Assembly (NCBI RefSeq): GCF_049243985.1
Contig: NC_135369.1
Span: 25,962,765-26,026,764, forward strand
DNA length: 64,000 nucleotides
Reading direction: 5' to 3'
Source: Paroedura picta
Lineage: Eukaryota > Chordata > Lepidosauria > Squamata > Gekkonidae
Position 1 is the first letter of the stretch; each line of letters opens with the position of its first letter. Of this stretch, positions 13,001-22,317 are shown piece by piece. Below the pieces are notes generated by a model that saw only the letters and a program-made list of their open reading frames with translations, did not search any database and was not told the origin of the DNA. The position numbers and the translations under genes were made by a program.

Positions 13001-16000
13001 GGGCTGGTCACAGAGCATTTTCAGAGCTCTCTCAGCCTCACCTCCCTCACAGGGTGTCCATTGTGGGAAGAGGAAGGGAAGGCAATTGTAAACCACTTTG
13101 ACACTCCTATGGGTAATAAAAAGTGGCATACAAAATACCAGCTCTTCTTCTTCAAAACAAAGTTGGAATCCAGCAAAGTTTTATTCAAGGTGTCAGCTTT
13201 TGTATGCATGCACACTTTCTCAGAATCAAAGCTTAGCAAAGTGCTTTATGTTGGGGTCCTCTGCTGTGCTTTGCAAAGACTAGCCTGTGGCTAGAACCAT
13301 CTGACCATCTCAGTTTGCTCAGCTTTTGAGCTGCCATTGGCAGTCAAATCGGTGAATACTGGCAAAATTCAGTGAATAGTATGCAGCTGCTGCAGTTGTA
13401 AAACTGCTTTCCTGGGAGTCGGCCCCAATGACTAAAGCAGGCATTACTTCTGAGTAGAGCAACTTTGGGCTTCTCCCAGTGTCTTACAGGTTCCAGGACA
13501 TGAATGACTAAAAACCACCAAGAAAGAGGCGTTTTAAGTTAATTGCTTATGGGATTTATAGTCCGTCTTATCTTCGGTAACTCAGGGCGGATTACATTTT
13601 ATAGTCCAGACACATGTAAAAATTAAAATTGGTTCCAATTAATACGATAAAATTATAACATTTACGTTAGAATCTTATACCTGAAAATTATAAATTACCA
13701 ATAAACCTTAAAAATGACTGTAGCGTTGTCTCTATTTGGTTGGGAGGGAGGGGATCATCCAAACTAAAGTGCCACATCTCAGCTTGACCGAAGTTGGGCA
13801 GAGAGACCAACGGAATTAGACGTTACTTCTGGCCTCACTTATTGGCCCGATGGAGAAGCTCTGTCTTGCAAGCCCTGTAGAACTGTGGAAGATCCCTCAG
13901 GGCTTTGATGTCTCCTGGCAGAGCATTTCACCAGGCTCTGGTTGAGGCCAGTTTGATCTCTGTAGGACTGGAGACCCTTAGCAGATTTTTCTCGCTTTAA
14001 TGCAATGCCCTCTGTGCGAAATACAATGGCCCGAGACTGTTTAGGGCTTTAAAGATGAGTACCAATACCTTGAATCTAATCCAGCCACCAATCTGGAGCC
14101 AATGCAGCCGAGAGAGCACAGGTTGAACGTGGCCTGTCTGCTGGACCCTGGTAAGAATCCTTCCCACCACATTGTGACCGACGGTTTATAGCTATAAAGC
14201 TATTGAAGTGAATGGTTTAAGACAGTGGTCCCCAACCTGCGGGCTGCGGCCCGGTGCCGGGCTGCGGTTCCCTCTCCCCGCCCCCCCCCCCCGCCTGCAG
14301 TAAAAAACTTCCCAGGCCACAAGCTTGCGGCCCGGGAAGCTTCTTACTGTGGGAGGGGGGGAGAGGGAATTAGGGCCGTGCCCGTGCATTGCGTATGTGC
14401 GGCCGGGCCGCGTGGGCACGCATGCGCGGGCGATGCAGTTGCCCTACCGGTCCCCAGCCTAAAAAAGGTTGGGGACCACTGGTTTAAGACACATGTCCGC
14501 ATTTCTGTTTCGTTTATTTGCTGCCTAAGTGTGCATGCAAGCCAGTCGATATAGCAGTCAAACATCTCTCCTACAGACTACCTGATACTAATAGTAAAGC
14601 AATTCAGACATCACTACCAGATTGGAATCAGAATTAATAAGTAAATAAGATATCTGAAGAATGACAACATAATATTTTAAATTACAACTGCTTTCCATCA
14701 CATTTTTGGAAGTAGGAACTGGCTTCTCCCAAAAGTTGGTTAACACCATGTAAAGGAAGATAACTAAATCAAGATTATTCATGGATAATATCTTTTCTCG
14801 CCCTTTCCCTTTATGTTATCTTTCTCATGTATGTTCTTCTGATGATTAAGAAGTCAAAGAAGTTTTATTTTTGTTTTGAGTGTTTTGGGGCTGACAGCAT
14901 ATCTGTCTTCATAATTTGCACATTAACCAGTCCTTGGAGTTATATGCAGTCAACCACAAGCAGACCAAAATGTACAGAATGAAATTTTCCTGCTACAGCC
15001 TTCTATACCCCCAAAATGCTGTCCAGTTCAGGGGACCCCCCCCCCATTTCAGGATGCCCTGAATGCAGTATGAGAGTTTGCAGTGAGAAGGAGAAATTGG
15101 TGAAAACCTTATCAGCACAAGTGTCCTTCCACTTCAGAAAATGACCACTGATAAACTGTGACCTTTTCTACTGAGTCCGTTCTAAGCAGGGTTTCACTTA
15201 GTAGATGATAGTGTTCAACTTCCATTTTGTAAGAAGGCATTATTGTTGTTGTTAGACGTTTAGCCTGACCTGAATAGCTCAGGCTGTCCCAGTCTCATCA
15301 GTTCTCAGAAGCTAAGCAGGGTCAGCCCTGGTTAAGTATTTGAATGGGAGACCTGCCTGCACAGAATACCAGGGTTGTTACACGGAGGCAGGCCGTGGCA
15401 AACCACTCCTGACCACATCTTGCCTTGAAAACCCCCCGAGAGGTTATTGTAAATAGTCTGTGAATTGGTGGTACTTTCTGCCACTGTGACATCTAGGCCC
15501 TGCTCTGCCAATTTTTAAGGGGCTCTTAAGCATCACTTTTTTTTTTTTTTTTGCTGCTTTTGTAAAATCCCTAGTCCTATTCTGCTAATAGGGATGCTCT
15601 CCTTCAACCCACAAAGGGGTGTGGCCCCACGAGTGGAAGAGACCTTAGAATCCGTGTCTTTTAAATGATCCATTTTTATCTGTGCTTCCCTTTACATGGT
15701 TGTTATTATATAATTTAAATCCCTTTGCAAGTAGCCAGCTGGTGGCCCCGGAGCAACATCTGGCTCCACAGAATGAGTCCCTTTTCTCTTGGACAGCTGC
15801 TCAGCTGACCTGAGCCACCTTTTTCTTTTGGCTTCAGCAAACTAGTGGATCAGCAGCCGGGGGGGGGGGGGGGAAGAGCTGGCACATGATTCATGCTGGG
15901 TGGGGTTTCTTTTTCTTAACTCCTTTATCTGAGTTCTGTTTATCCCACGGCAGCTGCAGATTGCTCGAAATGCCTTGCAATGTGTGAAGGCCATGTTTAA

Positions 16001-19000
16001 AATAAGCACTAAACAATGACGGTACTAGCGTCAATAACAAACAGTCACTGCTTGTGTAAAGAGCAACACGAACCCAGTGTTCAGAAGTCAGCCCCTTAGG
16101 TTTTCAAGGAAAGAGACAAAAGGAAGTGGTTGACCATTGCCCACCTCTGCATAGCCACCCTGGACTTCCCTGGGGGGTCTCCTGCCCAAAGAGTAGTCTA
16201 AACCAGGGATAGTCAACCTGTGGTCCTCCAGATGTTCATGGACTACAATTCCCATAAGCCCCTGCCAGCGTTTGCTGGCAGGGGCTCATGGGAATTGTAG
16301 TCCATGAGCATCTGGAGGACCACAGGTTGACTACCCCTGGTCTAAACCAACCCTGATGAGACCAGGCTAGCTGGTGATGTCATCACTGTTGTTTCAAAGG
16401 TCTCCCTTAACTCTGGACTTCCCCAAGCTCGGGCACTGGAGCTCTTTCTAGAATCTTTGCTGAAGAAAGCATGCCATGTGACGCAGTCCAGAAATGCCAA
16501 GACTATGACAACCTCGCACTTGTGAGTATGCGCCTCATCCCTGACCTCTGCTGAGGCAACAGTAGGCCAAAGCCCAGGAAGGCACATCTCCATGGACTGA
16601 GTTGGAACGTTATCCTGAAGAACGCTGCCCAAACGGCAAGTTCGAATCCAGAGGCTGGTTGCCCTATGGCCTCCTGGGATGTGGGGTGTGGGGCCACGTG
16701 GCCAATGGGAACTTTGCCTTCAGCACTCAAACTGCTTAAGAATGTATTAGGAGCACCGGCACACCCGAACGGCAGGCAGGCAGGCAGGCAGGCTGGTGTT
16801 TCTAAAAAATCATTTAGCAGCTGAAAACAGGGAAACCTGGTGTCCGCCAAAGACCCAGAAGGTGCCGTGAGGCTCAACATTTTATCCTCCCTGACTCTCA
16901 TCCTCTCTGTTTTTGAACAGGACCTGAGCTCAGAACATGTTGAAATCAAGGGGGGGGGGGCTGTCAAACTGCAGTTGCAAAGTATGGGCTTTTAGCAAGG
17001 AGGGTTCAGTCCCTGACTTCTCCAGTTCTGCACTGATTGGTTGCGGGATCAGGAAAGGCCTGTATGAGAGCAACTGCTGGCCACAGGCCTGGGCTTTGTC
17101 ATGCTGATAGTCTTGGGCCTACAGCAGGGGTAGTCAACCTGTGGTCCTCCAAATGTCCACGGACTACAATCCCCATGAGCCTTTGCTGGCAGGGGCTCAT
17201 GGGAATTGTAGTCCGTGGACATTTGGAGGACCGCAGGTTGACTACCCCCGGCCTACAGCACCTTCAAATGTTCATTCATGACTCTTTTTCTGAATCTGTG
17301 AGGGCTAGTACCATTTCTTTTGCTTTTGACCGAAGTGCAAGCTTCCTCACCATCTCCGGCTGTGGTCTGCTTTTGCAGGAAGCAGTGCATAGAGCTGGAG
17401 CAGCAGTTTGACTTTCTGAAGGACCTGGTTGCTTCCGTGCCAGATATGCAAGGAGATGCAGAGGATAACCATGTGGAGGGGGAGAGAGTCTCCAGGAGGT
17501 AGGGAGGCCTGACGGAAGCTGGAAGGCGCTTTTTTCTCCTCAGGAGCTTGAACTGTTGCCTCACGTTTGGATTGGCCCATTCCACCTAAGAGTACCTATA
17601 TCCAGTTCTCGTTGCCCTCAGGTGTGTTGCTGTTGCTTTGTGGCGGGAGGGTGTTCAGTTCTGCTTGGGTTTTCCTCCTCCTAGTGGCCAGTTCAGTTTT
17701 GCGTGGCTTTATGCCCAGCGTATCTCTCGGCAGATTTAAAAGGCAGGTTTCGATGCCAGGCATGAAATGGTTTAAGGTTGTATCGACCACTGGAGGGAGC
17801 AAAACACACGTGGAACAGAGCAAAAAACAGCCTGAGGCCCAGGTAAGAAAAATGCGAATGAAGAAAATTCCTCAGTATTGATATGGTGTTATTTTGTTTC
17901 ATGTGTACTATTACAGGAAGTCTTCCCACTCACTCTGTAACAGACCCTAGATTCTCTGAGCCTTATTCCAGCAAGCTAGGTTAAGATACAGCTGACTTTT
18001 GAATTCTCTTAAAAAATACTCCCCATAAGGTCAGGTTGGGACTCATGCCTCACACTTATAGGTCATTTTTAGACGTTCCTGTTTTTTGCTTCCACATTTT
18101 GTGTCGTTGGGTTTTTTGGGGGGCTGGGGTCATTTTGGGCTGATTGATCATTGTCCTCATTTTGCCATGACCTTTTCAACCCAATTCTCCAAGGTCATAC
18201 GGACTAGAATTGTGTCACCAGCTCAGTTCCTGTGCCCCTTGGATCAGTGTAAACCCCTCCCCCAGAATAGCAGGTAGGTTGAAGTGGGACACTGCAGTGG
18301 GAACTGTCAGCAGCTGCCTCTCTGTTCGAGTGTAGCAGACGTGGTTTCCAGGAGCAGGACAGCTATAGGTTCCAAACCTTTGCCGTTTGTAATGTATCTA
18401 ACAGCCACCATACGGGGATACACAGCCCCTCCCAATGAGGCCTGCTGGCACTCATGCCAAGTGCGGGAGAACCAGGTTCAAACCTCTGCTCTGCCTCAGA
18501 GCTCACTTTGTAACCTTGGGCTGTCCATTCTCTCTCTGCCCTACCTACCTCCCAGGGTACCTGTGAGGTTAAAGTGGTACAAAAGAATGACACACACTGT
18601 ATGCCTTGGAGGAAAGATGGGATAAAAATCTACTTGCTAGATCCACACTGAGTAACTTTTGAGCCAGTCTCTCTCTCTCTGACTGTCTAACCTACCTAAG
18701 AGGGTTGTTGTGAGGATAAAATGGGAGAGTACCACTTATACTGCTCTAAGCTTGTGGGGGGAAAGCAGCAATAAAAATAGGGGACGGCAGCAGACATCAC
18801 AGTTGGAACTCTTGTACCTGTGTGTGTGGGGCAGGATGCTGTTTTGTGTGTCCGATGGAAAGGGCAGCCATACCTTATTTGGGGATGGAGAATCGTGTCT
18901 CTCTCGCATCTGCATCCCCTTTCTCCTCTTTGGGACAGGGGTCGGAAACCTGGCAGTGGGAGGAAGAACGGCGGCACGACAGGCAAAGGAAGGGATGCAA

Positions 19001-22000
19001 AGCAGTCTGGCACGGACTCGGAGCAAGAGGTGGGTACACTGCAGGGCCAGGATGTGCCTTCTGTAATTTGAAGATGAACAACTTGCTGCAGTCAGGAAAC
19101 CTTTTTCATGAGACTGGGGGGGTTGTTGGCAGCCCTGGCTTGTTGGTTACATTCACTTGGTATCCTCAATAGCTTGGCTTGCTTGCACAAGCTGTCTATT
19201 GCTCTAGGCTCCTGCTGTTCCCCACCTGGTTATTTATATAAAGCTAGGGGCCAATCCTGTTGCATTCAGGAATACAACAGGCACTAGATGGGGGTGGGGG
19301 TGGAAGAACATTGCGGATGGCCTCCCACTCCCCCCAGGACCTGGAAAGGCTGCAGGCAGCTGTTATGGAACTCACCAGCAAGGGCAGCAGGGATCTGCAG
19401 CCTCCGAGCCTCAGAGGGAAGTGGAAGGAGGAGGGGATGGTTGAGTAGGGGATGGAAGATGATTGGCTGGTTGCTGGACAGGCAAACCGGTTGGAGGAGG
19501 CGGCACTCAAGGGTGGGACAACCACCCTGAGTGGGTGTTAAGCGCTGAGTGGCACTTAAGCCACGAGACACGCTTGCCCTCCAAGCCCTTACCAGAAATA
19601 TATTATGTGGCACAGATACACTCCCCCTTTTTCACTGGGAAAGAACGCCACGTTTATTTGAATCAGCAGTTCTAAAACACCAAGGAACAGAAGTCCTCTT
19701 AAATTTAGCAGGGTAACAGCAGCCAGCAAGCTGAACCACAGCAGAAAAGCATGGCTTTCATGAGCAGGGGCTCATGGAAGTTGTAGTCCATGGACATCTG
19801 GAGAGCCACAGTTTGGCCAGCCCTGCCCTAACCTATTTCAAAGAGTTAGTGTTAGAACAAATGGAGAGAGGAGGCAGAGGACTTTGTTCCTGTTTGTTTA
19901 AAACATTTCTCCCAAGCAGAAAGGCATCCTTCAGTACATTCATTACCTTGAGCTCCCCGAGCGGAAGGTGGGATTAAAATGTATGAGCTAGGACAGGCTG
20001 AATACTCAACCGGGCTGACTTTCACTTCCTGGGGCATTCCACGGCTGTATCCTGGTCCATCCAGTTGCACGTCAGAGGCCAAAAGGGCAGAAGACGAGGT
20101 CTCAGGTGCTGATTGGAAGGCTCGAGGCAGGAAATATGGGGAAAGACAACCCTTATAATGGTGCTCGTGGCAGCTGAGGATTAGGCTTGGTTAGGAAAGA
20201 GGGGTAGAGCAGCACTTTTTGCAGACACAAGGTCCCAAATTCAATCCCCGGAAGTCCCATTTTAAAGGATCAAGCAGCAGGGCCCTATGGAAGACCTCCT
20301 CCTGACACTGTGGTGAGCTGCTGGTAATAGTCATAGGTAATATCGCCCTAGGTGGGCCCGTGGTCTGACTCGGCCTAAGGCCGCTCCGTGGGCTGGGTTG
20401 ATTGTAGCGAGCAGCTGCTCCCAGTCCGAGGAATCCAGACCATATGGCTCTGCATCGCCTGTGGGCTCCTGGTTCTGCCACCCACCTCTGCTTCTCTGGA
20501 GGAGGTGTTGCGGCAGAAAGGACGTGGGTGATGCTCAGTGGCGGGTGCCAGAGATCTAACACAAGCCTAAGGCCTTTTCAGATTATTATTTTGTTGTTGT
20601 TTGCCCGAAGATCACCTTGGGGCCCCCAAAATCGCCTTCTGCTGGTGGCCTGCTAGAGACCCTAAGACCAGAACATTGTCAGAAACAGGTCTTGTTGTTT
20701 TTCCACCCTTGAAATGCTCTATAATTTAAAAATAATAATTTGGGCGGAGGGGAGGCGTGTCATCTATCTTCTACCTCCCCATGTATCCTTGTGATGCTTG
20801 CATGTTCTGTTTGTTACCTCTCCTGGGTATCTAAATGGGAACCTCTCAATAGTTGTCCAGGAGGGACCCCCACTTGACTGAGGGTCCTCTTGAGTTGCAG
20901 CCATACCTTTTTCTTCTTCTTCTTCTGCTCTCCTCGAAACAGCCTCCTTTCTTGCTCTCTCATGTAGTTGCTTTCCTCCAAGATTTGTGTATTTACATAT
21001 TATTTAAATCTTTATACGCCCACTTTTCCAACAACCACCATACAGGGAGAAATGGTCCTTTAAACAGGCTGTTAATCTTTTGGACTGGGCTGTGTGTTGT
21101 GTGTTTTTACAGTCTGTGCAGGGCACTTGCAGTGTGCTGGCTCTGTGCCAGGGCAGGGCAGCTTCTTAGCTGCTGGGCACTACCTGTGCCCCTTCCCCCC
21201 CCCCCCTACTGAGCTCGATGAACCCACTGGTTTCACTGCTGGCCTCAGCCTGGAAAAATCAGGATGAGCAAAGCAGCTGGGGTCTCCAGCTGGAGGTTGG
21301 CCACTTGAGCTACAGGAAAACCATGGCTTCGAGAGACCGGAGCATGCAGTGGCAATCTTTTCCTTTGTTTCCGATTCCCGCAGGATGACTCAGAGGACAG
21401 TGAGAGTAACGGGGAGGAGGAATTGCCCCAGACTGCTCCGTCGGCACGACCCACCACGCATCTTCCTACGTAAGAATTAGCGTTCCTCATTGCCATTCTG
21501 ACCTGTTTTCCCTGGCAGGGTATTCAGGTGAGGGCAGGAGCCTTGTCTCTTCAACCTGTGAAAGGCCCCCCTCCCCTCACAGTTGATTCCCTAAATTATA
21601 GTCGAGGAGAATGGAGACCACAGCCTCCCAGAGATCCCTGTGCCCTGGCAGAGCCCTCCCACCTGAACCTTTGCCAGGATTCCCGGTGGAGCTATCTGTG
21701 CGAGACCCCGGCAGTGGGTGTGGGTGATGAGTGGGAAATGTCCACCTTTTGGATTTGGTTTCAGAGCCCACCCTTCTTAGGCCTCTTGTTTTCCCTCCCA
21801 CCGGCCGCAGGATAAGTGAGGCACACTAGGGGTGAACTGTAGCTCAGTGGCAGAATCTCTGCTGCTGCATACAGGGAGGCCCAGCGTTTGATCAGCCCCT
21901 CAAGGGTAGAAAGCTGTTGGACACGTGAACCAGAGGCCTGGGCCTGTGTAAAAGCAGCTGATGCAACAGGGCAGTCAGGAGCCAGGTGTGAATTGTTCTT

Positions 22001-22234
22001 GCTCTGGTTCTTATTTGACCCTCACGCTGGCTTGGCTTGCCCTCCCAGGAGCCCATGTTCACCCTCTTGCTTTTCTCCAGGGCTCCAGCTCCGTATTTAC
22101 ATTTCGCCTCCCCGCCGGTTCCCGCCATACCTCTGCCCGTCTCTGCACCAACGGGAGCCATGCCAGTTCCGCCTCCACCTGTGCCACCTGCCCCAGCCCC
22201 AGAAGACGAGGAGGAGGAAGATTACGACTCCTAG
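6744..22234 (+). CDS. DRAP1: DR1-associated protein 1 (NC2-alpha), seven coding exons
   Basis: DRAP1 is the alpha subunit of nuclear Negative Cofactor 2. It pairs with DR1 through a histone fold and blocks TFIIA/TFIIB from joining TBP on promoters. Coding exons: 6744-6785, 12426-12498, 16428-16521, 17379-17498, 18939-19029, 21384-21469 and 22081-22234. They join in frame to 219 codons (human about 205). Visible: basic N-terminus [14 protein letters not shown]; histone-fold helices with [49 protein letters not shown] and [17 protein letters not shown]; a basic [12 protein letters not shown] segment; an acidic Ser-rich stretch ([16 protein letters not shown]); a Pro/Ala-rich tail; and the acidic end [10 protein letters not shown]. 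The tail is longer than in mammals. Intron 2 has U12-type splice signals. The gene converges with the ACTR2-like gene. Confidence 0.96.
7243..7305. mobile_element. Half copy of the palindromic hAT MITE
   Basis: Only the right arm is present: GGCAGGGGCTCATGGGAATT, GTAGTCCATGGACATCTGG and the end GTTGACTACCCCTG. It lies in DRAP1 intron 1. Confidence 0.8.
8722..8835 (-). mobile_element. LINE/SINE 3' end, minus orientation
   Basis: An A/T-rich start (ATATTATTTATTTGATTTATT) followed by a segment resembling the reversed 3' ends of the L2-like LINEs here (AACTGCTCCTCTCTGCATCG...). Short and without a reading frame. Confidence 0.35.
8943..9415 (-). mobile_element. 5'-truncated BovB (RTE) LINE fragment
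   Basis: The minus strand encodes the C-terminal part of a BovB polyprotein: [60 protein letters not shown] and [20 protein letters not shown]. The element ends in a (GTT)n-type tail at the left and is flanked by an 11-bp target duplication, AGGACCAAATT (8932-8942 and 9416-9426). It is truncated deep in the reverse-transcriptase/C-terminal region and cannot be autonomous. Confidence 0.9.
9530..9760 (-). mobile_element. tRNA-derived SINE, minus orientation
   Basis: Shares CTTGTGAGGTAGGTAAGACC, ACTGGCCCACGGTCACCCAG and the reversed tRNA-like head (GCCACTCTAATTCACAACACC) with the SINE copies at 29225 and 49425. Confidence 0.55.
10137..10274. mobile_element. Palindromic hAT MITE, 138 bp
   Basis: Near-perfect foldback: ends CAGGGGTAGTCAAACTGCGG and its reverse complement, meeting at CCAGCGAATGCTGG in the centre. 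It is flanked by an exact 8-bp duplication CTTTGTAC (10129-10136 and 10275-10282), as hAT transposition makes. Each arm holds GGACTACAATTCCCAGGAGC, a ZNF143/THAP11-like motif. It lies in DRAP1 intron 1. Confidence 0.93.
10585..10695. mobile_element. Fragment of the 'AAGACCAACAAAG' inverted-repeat element
   Basis: Contains CTGGAGTCCAGTGGCACCTG, TAAGACCAACCAAGTTTTATTC and AAGGTGTGAG, then an opposed GCTGGACTCAAGTTTTGTTC. It is a decayed relative of the more complete copy at 40150-40345. Confidence 0.5.
11395..11525 (-). mobile_element. tRNA-derived SINE fragment, minus orientation
   Basis: The reversed head is recognisable as GGAGATGCTAGAAATGGAAC, CTGGGATCTCCTGTACC and AAGCAGCCTTCCTACTACC. It is the family with GGAGATGCTGGGGTTGAACC also seen at 43105 and 54920. 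Confidence 0.45.
12426..12498 (+). CDS. DRAP1: DRAP1 coding exon 2
   Basis: Encodes [20 protein letters not shown] plus PVII and the first base of Ser. The acceptor follows a T-rich tract and TAAAG. The exon ends at a U12-type donor, GTATCCTTT. Confidence 0.95.
12764..13155 (+). mobile_element. Sauria-type tRNA SINE interrupted by a hAT MITE
   Basis: Head GCTTGGTGTAATGATTAAGA (tRNA box A-like) and GGTTTGATTCCCCATTCC (box B-like) are left of the MITE. CTGGGTGACCTTGGGCTGG, AGCCTCACCTCCCTCACAGG, CCACTTTGACACTCCTATGG and a (CTT)n tail are right of it. Removing 12835-12972 and one copy of CTCTACAG restores a continuous SINE. Confidence 0.85.
12835..12972. mobile_element. Palindromic hAT MITE inserted in a SINE, 138 bp
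   Basis: Almost the same sequence as the element at 10137-10274, with inverted arms and the 8-bp duplication CTCTACAG at 12827-12834 and 12973-12980. It is younger than the SINE it splits. It lies 337 bp into the U12 intron of DRAP1. Confidence 0.93.
13156..13230. mobile_element. Fragment of the 'TTTTATTCAAGGTG' inverted-repeat element
   Basis: AGTTGGAATCCAGCAAAGTT, TTATTCAAGGTGTCAGCTTT and GTATGCATGCACACTTTCTC match the family whose inverted form is at 40150-40345. Confidence 0.45.
13540..14190 (-). mobile_element. L2/CR1-like LINE 3' region, minus orientation
   Basis: Shares its non-coding 3' part with the LINE at 33960-35420: GCCCTGTAGAACTGTGGAAG, GGCAGAGCATTTCACCAGG, TTTAGGGCTTTAAAGATGAG and CTAATCCAGCCACCAATCTG. 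No open frame remains. The hAT element at 14223 lies just to its right. Confidence 0.6.
14223..14481. mobile_element. hAT-Charlie-like MITE, 259 bp
   Basis: Terminal repeats CAGTGGTCCCCAACCT and AGGTTGGGGACCACTG with an exact 8-bp duplication GTTTAAGA (14215-14222 and 14482-14489). The interior is very GC-rich (CGGGCTGCGGCCCGGTGCCG) with runs of C. It is a different family from the foldback elements. Confidence 0.92.
15262..15510 (+). mobile_element. 5S rRNA-derived SINE
   Basis: The head reads TCTCAGAAGCTAAGCAGGGT, CAGCCCTGGTTAAGTATTTG and AATGGGAGACCTGCC, matching positions about 30-110 of 5S rRNA, including its internal promoter region. A SINE body follows (GGAGGCAGGCCGTGGCAAACC, CTTGCCTTGAAAACCC). 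It is not a functional 5S gene. Confidence 0.82.
16120..16375 (-). mobile_element. 5S-derived SINE remnant split by a hAT MITE
   Basis: GACCATTGCCCACCTCTGCA, TAGCCACCCTGGACTTCC and GGGGGGTCTCCTGCCCAAAGA is the reversed SINE body and 5S middle. CCCTGATGAGACCAGGC on the other side of the MITE may be the rest of the head. The U12 branch site of DRAP1 intron 2 follows 30 bp later. Confidence 0.5.
16204..16339. mobile_element. Palindromic hAT MITE, 136 bp
   Basis: Arms CAGGGATAGTCAACCTGTGG and its complement with CCTGCCAGCGTTTGCTGGCAGG at the centre. Exact 8-bp duplication GTCTAAAC (16196-16203, 16340-16347). It ends only 88 bp before DRAP1 exon 3 and about 65 bp before its U12 branch point. Confidence 0.93.
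16428..16521 (+). CDS. DRAP1: DRAP1 coding exon 3
   Basis: Encodes [20 protein letters not shown] and [12 protein letters not shown], the central histone-fold helix and following loop. It ends with two bases of Leu before donor GTGAGT. Confidence 0.95.
17125..17250. mobile_element. Palindromic hAT MITE, 126 bp
   Basis: Same family with the arm CAGGGGTAGTCAACCTGTGG and a shortened centre. 8-bp duplication GCCTACAG at 17117-17124 and 17251-17258. Ends about 130 bp before DRAP1 exon 4. Confidence 0.92.
17379..17498 (+). CDS. DRAP1: DRAP1 coding exon 4
   Basis: Encodes [39 protein letters not shown] and part of Arg. Acceptor TTTTGCAG, donor GTAGGG. Confidence 0.95.
18440..18780 (+). mobile_element. 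Two decayed tRNA-SINE pieces in tandem
   Basis: The first (about 18440-18640) has AGAACCAGGTTCAAACCTCT, CTTTGTAACCTTGGGCTG and AGGAAAGATGGGATAAAAATC. The second (18650-18780) has CTAACCTACCTAAGAGGGTTG, GTGAGGATAAAATGGG and GCAGCAATAAAAATAG. Both look like bodies of the SINE at 25562. Confidence 0.5.
18939..19029 (+). CDS. DRAP1: DRAP1 coding exon 5
   Basis: Encodes [20 protein letters not shown] and [10 protein letters not shown], a basic Gly/Arg/Lys linker followed by a Ser/Glu cluster. Acceptor TGGGACAG, donor GTGGGT. Confidence 0.94.
19244..19616 (-). mobile_element. Helitron-like non-autonomous element, 373 bp
   Basis: Read on the minus strand it starts TCTGTGCCACATAATATA. It ends with the hairpin CCTGTTGTATTC-CT-GAATGCAACAGG, a short spacer and terminal CTAG (19244-19247 on plus). 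The start has host A before TC, as Helitrons show; the base after CTAG is C rather than the usual T. It is homologous along its length to 62898-63286. No open frame. It lies in DRAP1 intron 5. Confidence 0.65.
19760..19826. mobile_element. Half copy of the palindromic hAT MITE
   Basis: Right arm only: GAGCAGGGGCTCATGGAAGT, TGTAGTCCATGGACATCTGG and AGAGCCACAGTTTGG. It is closest to the subfamily seen at 55922. Confidence 0.7.
20205..20450 (+). mobile_element. tRNA-derived SINE
   Basis: Has the box B-like CCAAATTCAATCCCCGGAAG and then GATCAAGCAGCAGGGCCC, GGAAGACCTCCTCCTGACAC and GTGGTCTGACTCGGCCTAAGG. It is the plus-strand form of the family seen reversed at 54920. Confidence 0.5.
21384..21469 (+). 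CDS. DRAP1: DRAP1 coding exon 6
   Basis: Encodes [20 protein letters not shown] and ARPTTHLP plus two bases of Thr: an acidic segment turning Pro/Thr-rich. Acceptor CCCGCAG, donor GTAAGA. Confidence 0.94.
21830..21965 (+). mobile_element. tRNA-derived SINE fragment
   Basis: Head GGGGTGAACTGTAGCTCAGT, GGCAGAATCTCTGCTGCTGC and AGCGTTTGATCAGCCCCTC resembles a tRNA with boxes A and B. The body is truncated. Confidence 0.55.
22081..22234 (+). CDS. DRAP1: DRAP1 coding exon 7 with stop
   Basis: Encodes the Pro/Ala-rich tail and the conserved acidic end [10 protein letters not shown], stop at 22232-22234. Acceptor CTTTTCTCCAG. Confidence 0.95.
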
Positions 22235-22317
22235 CCCCACTTCTGTTTTCACTGCTGCCACTGGGGAGGGGAGAGGGGAGGGGGGAGGGGGGAGAGCGGG
22301 GGTTGGAGGGGGCTGTT

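Larger units (their letters stand above)
12499..16427 (+). other. DRAP1: U12-type (minor spliceosome) intron 2 of DRAP1
   Basis: The donor GTATCCTTT at 12499-12507 equals the U12 5' splice consensus. TCCCTTAAC at 16403-16411 is nearly the U12 branch consensus (TTCCTTAAC), and its branch A sits 17 nt before the terminal AG. There is no strong pyrimidine tract. Both neighbouring exons code in frame across it. Confidence 0.88.
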
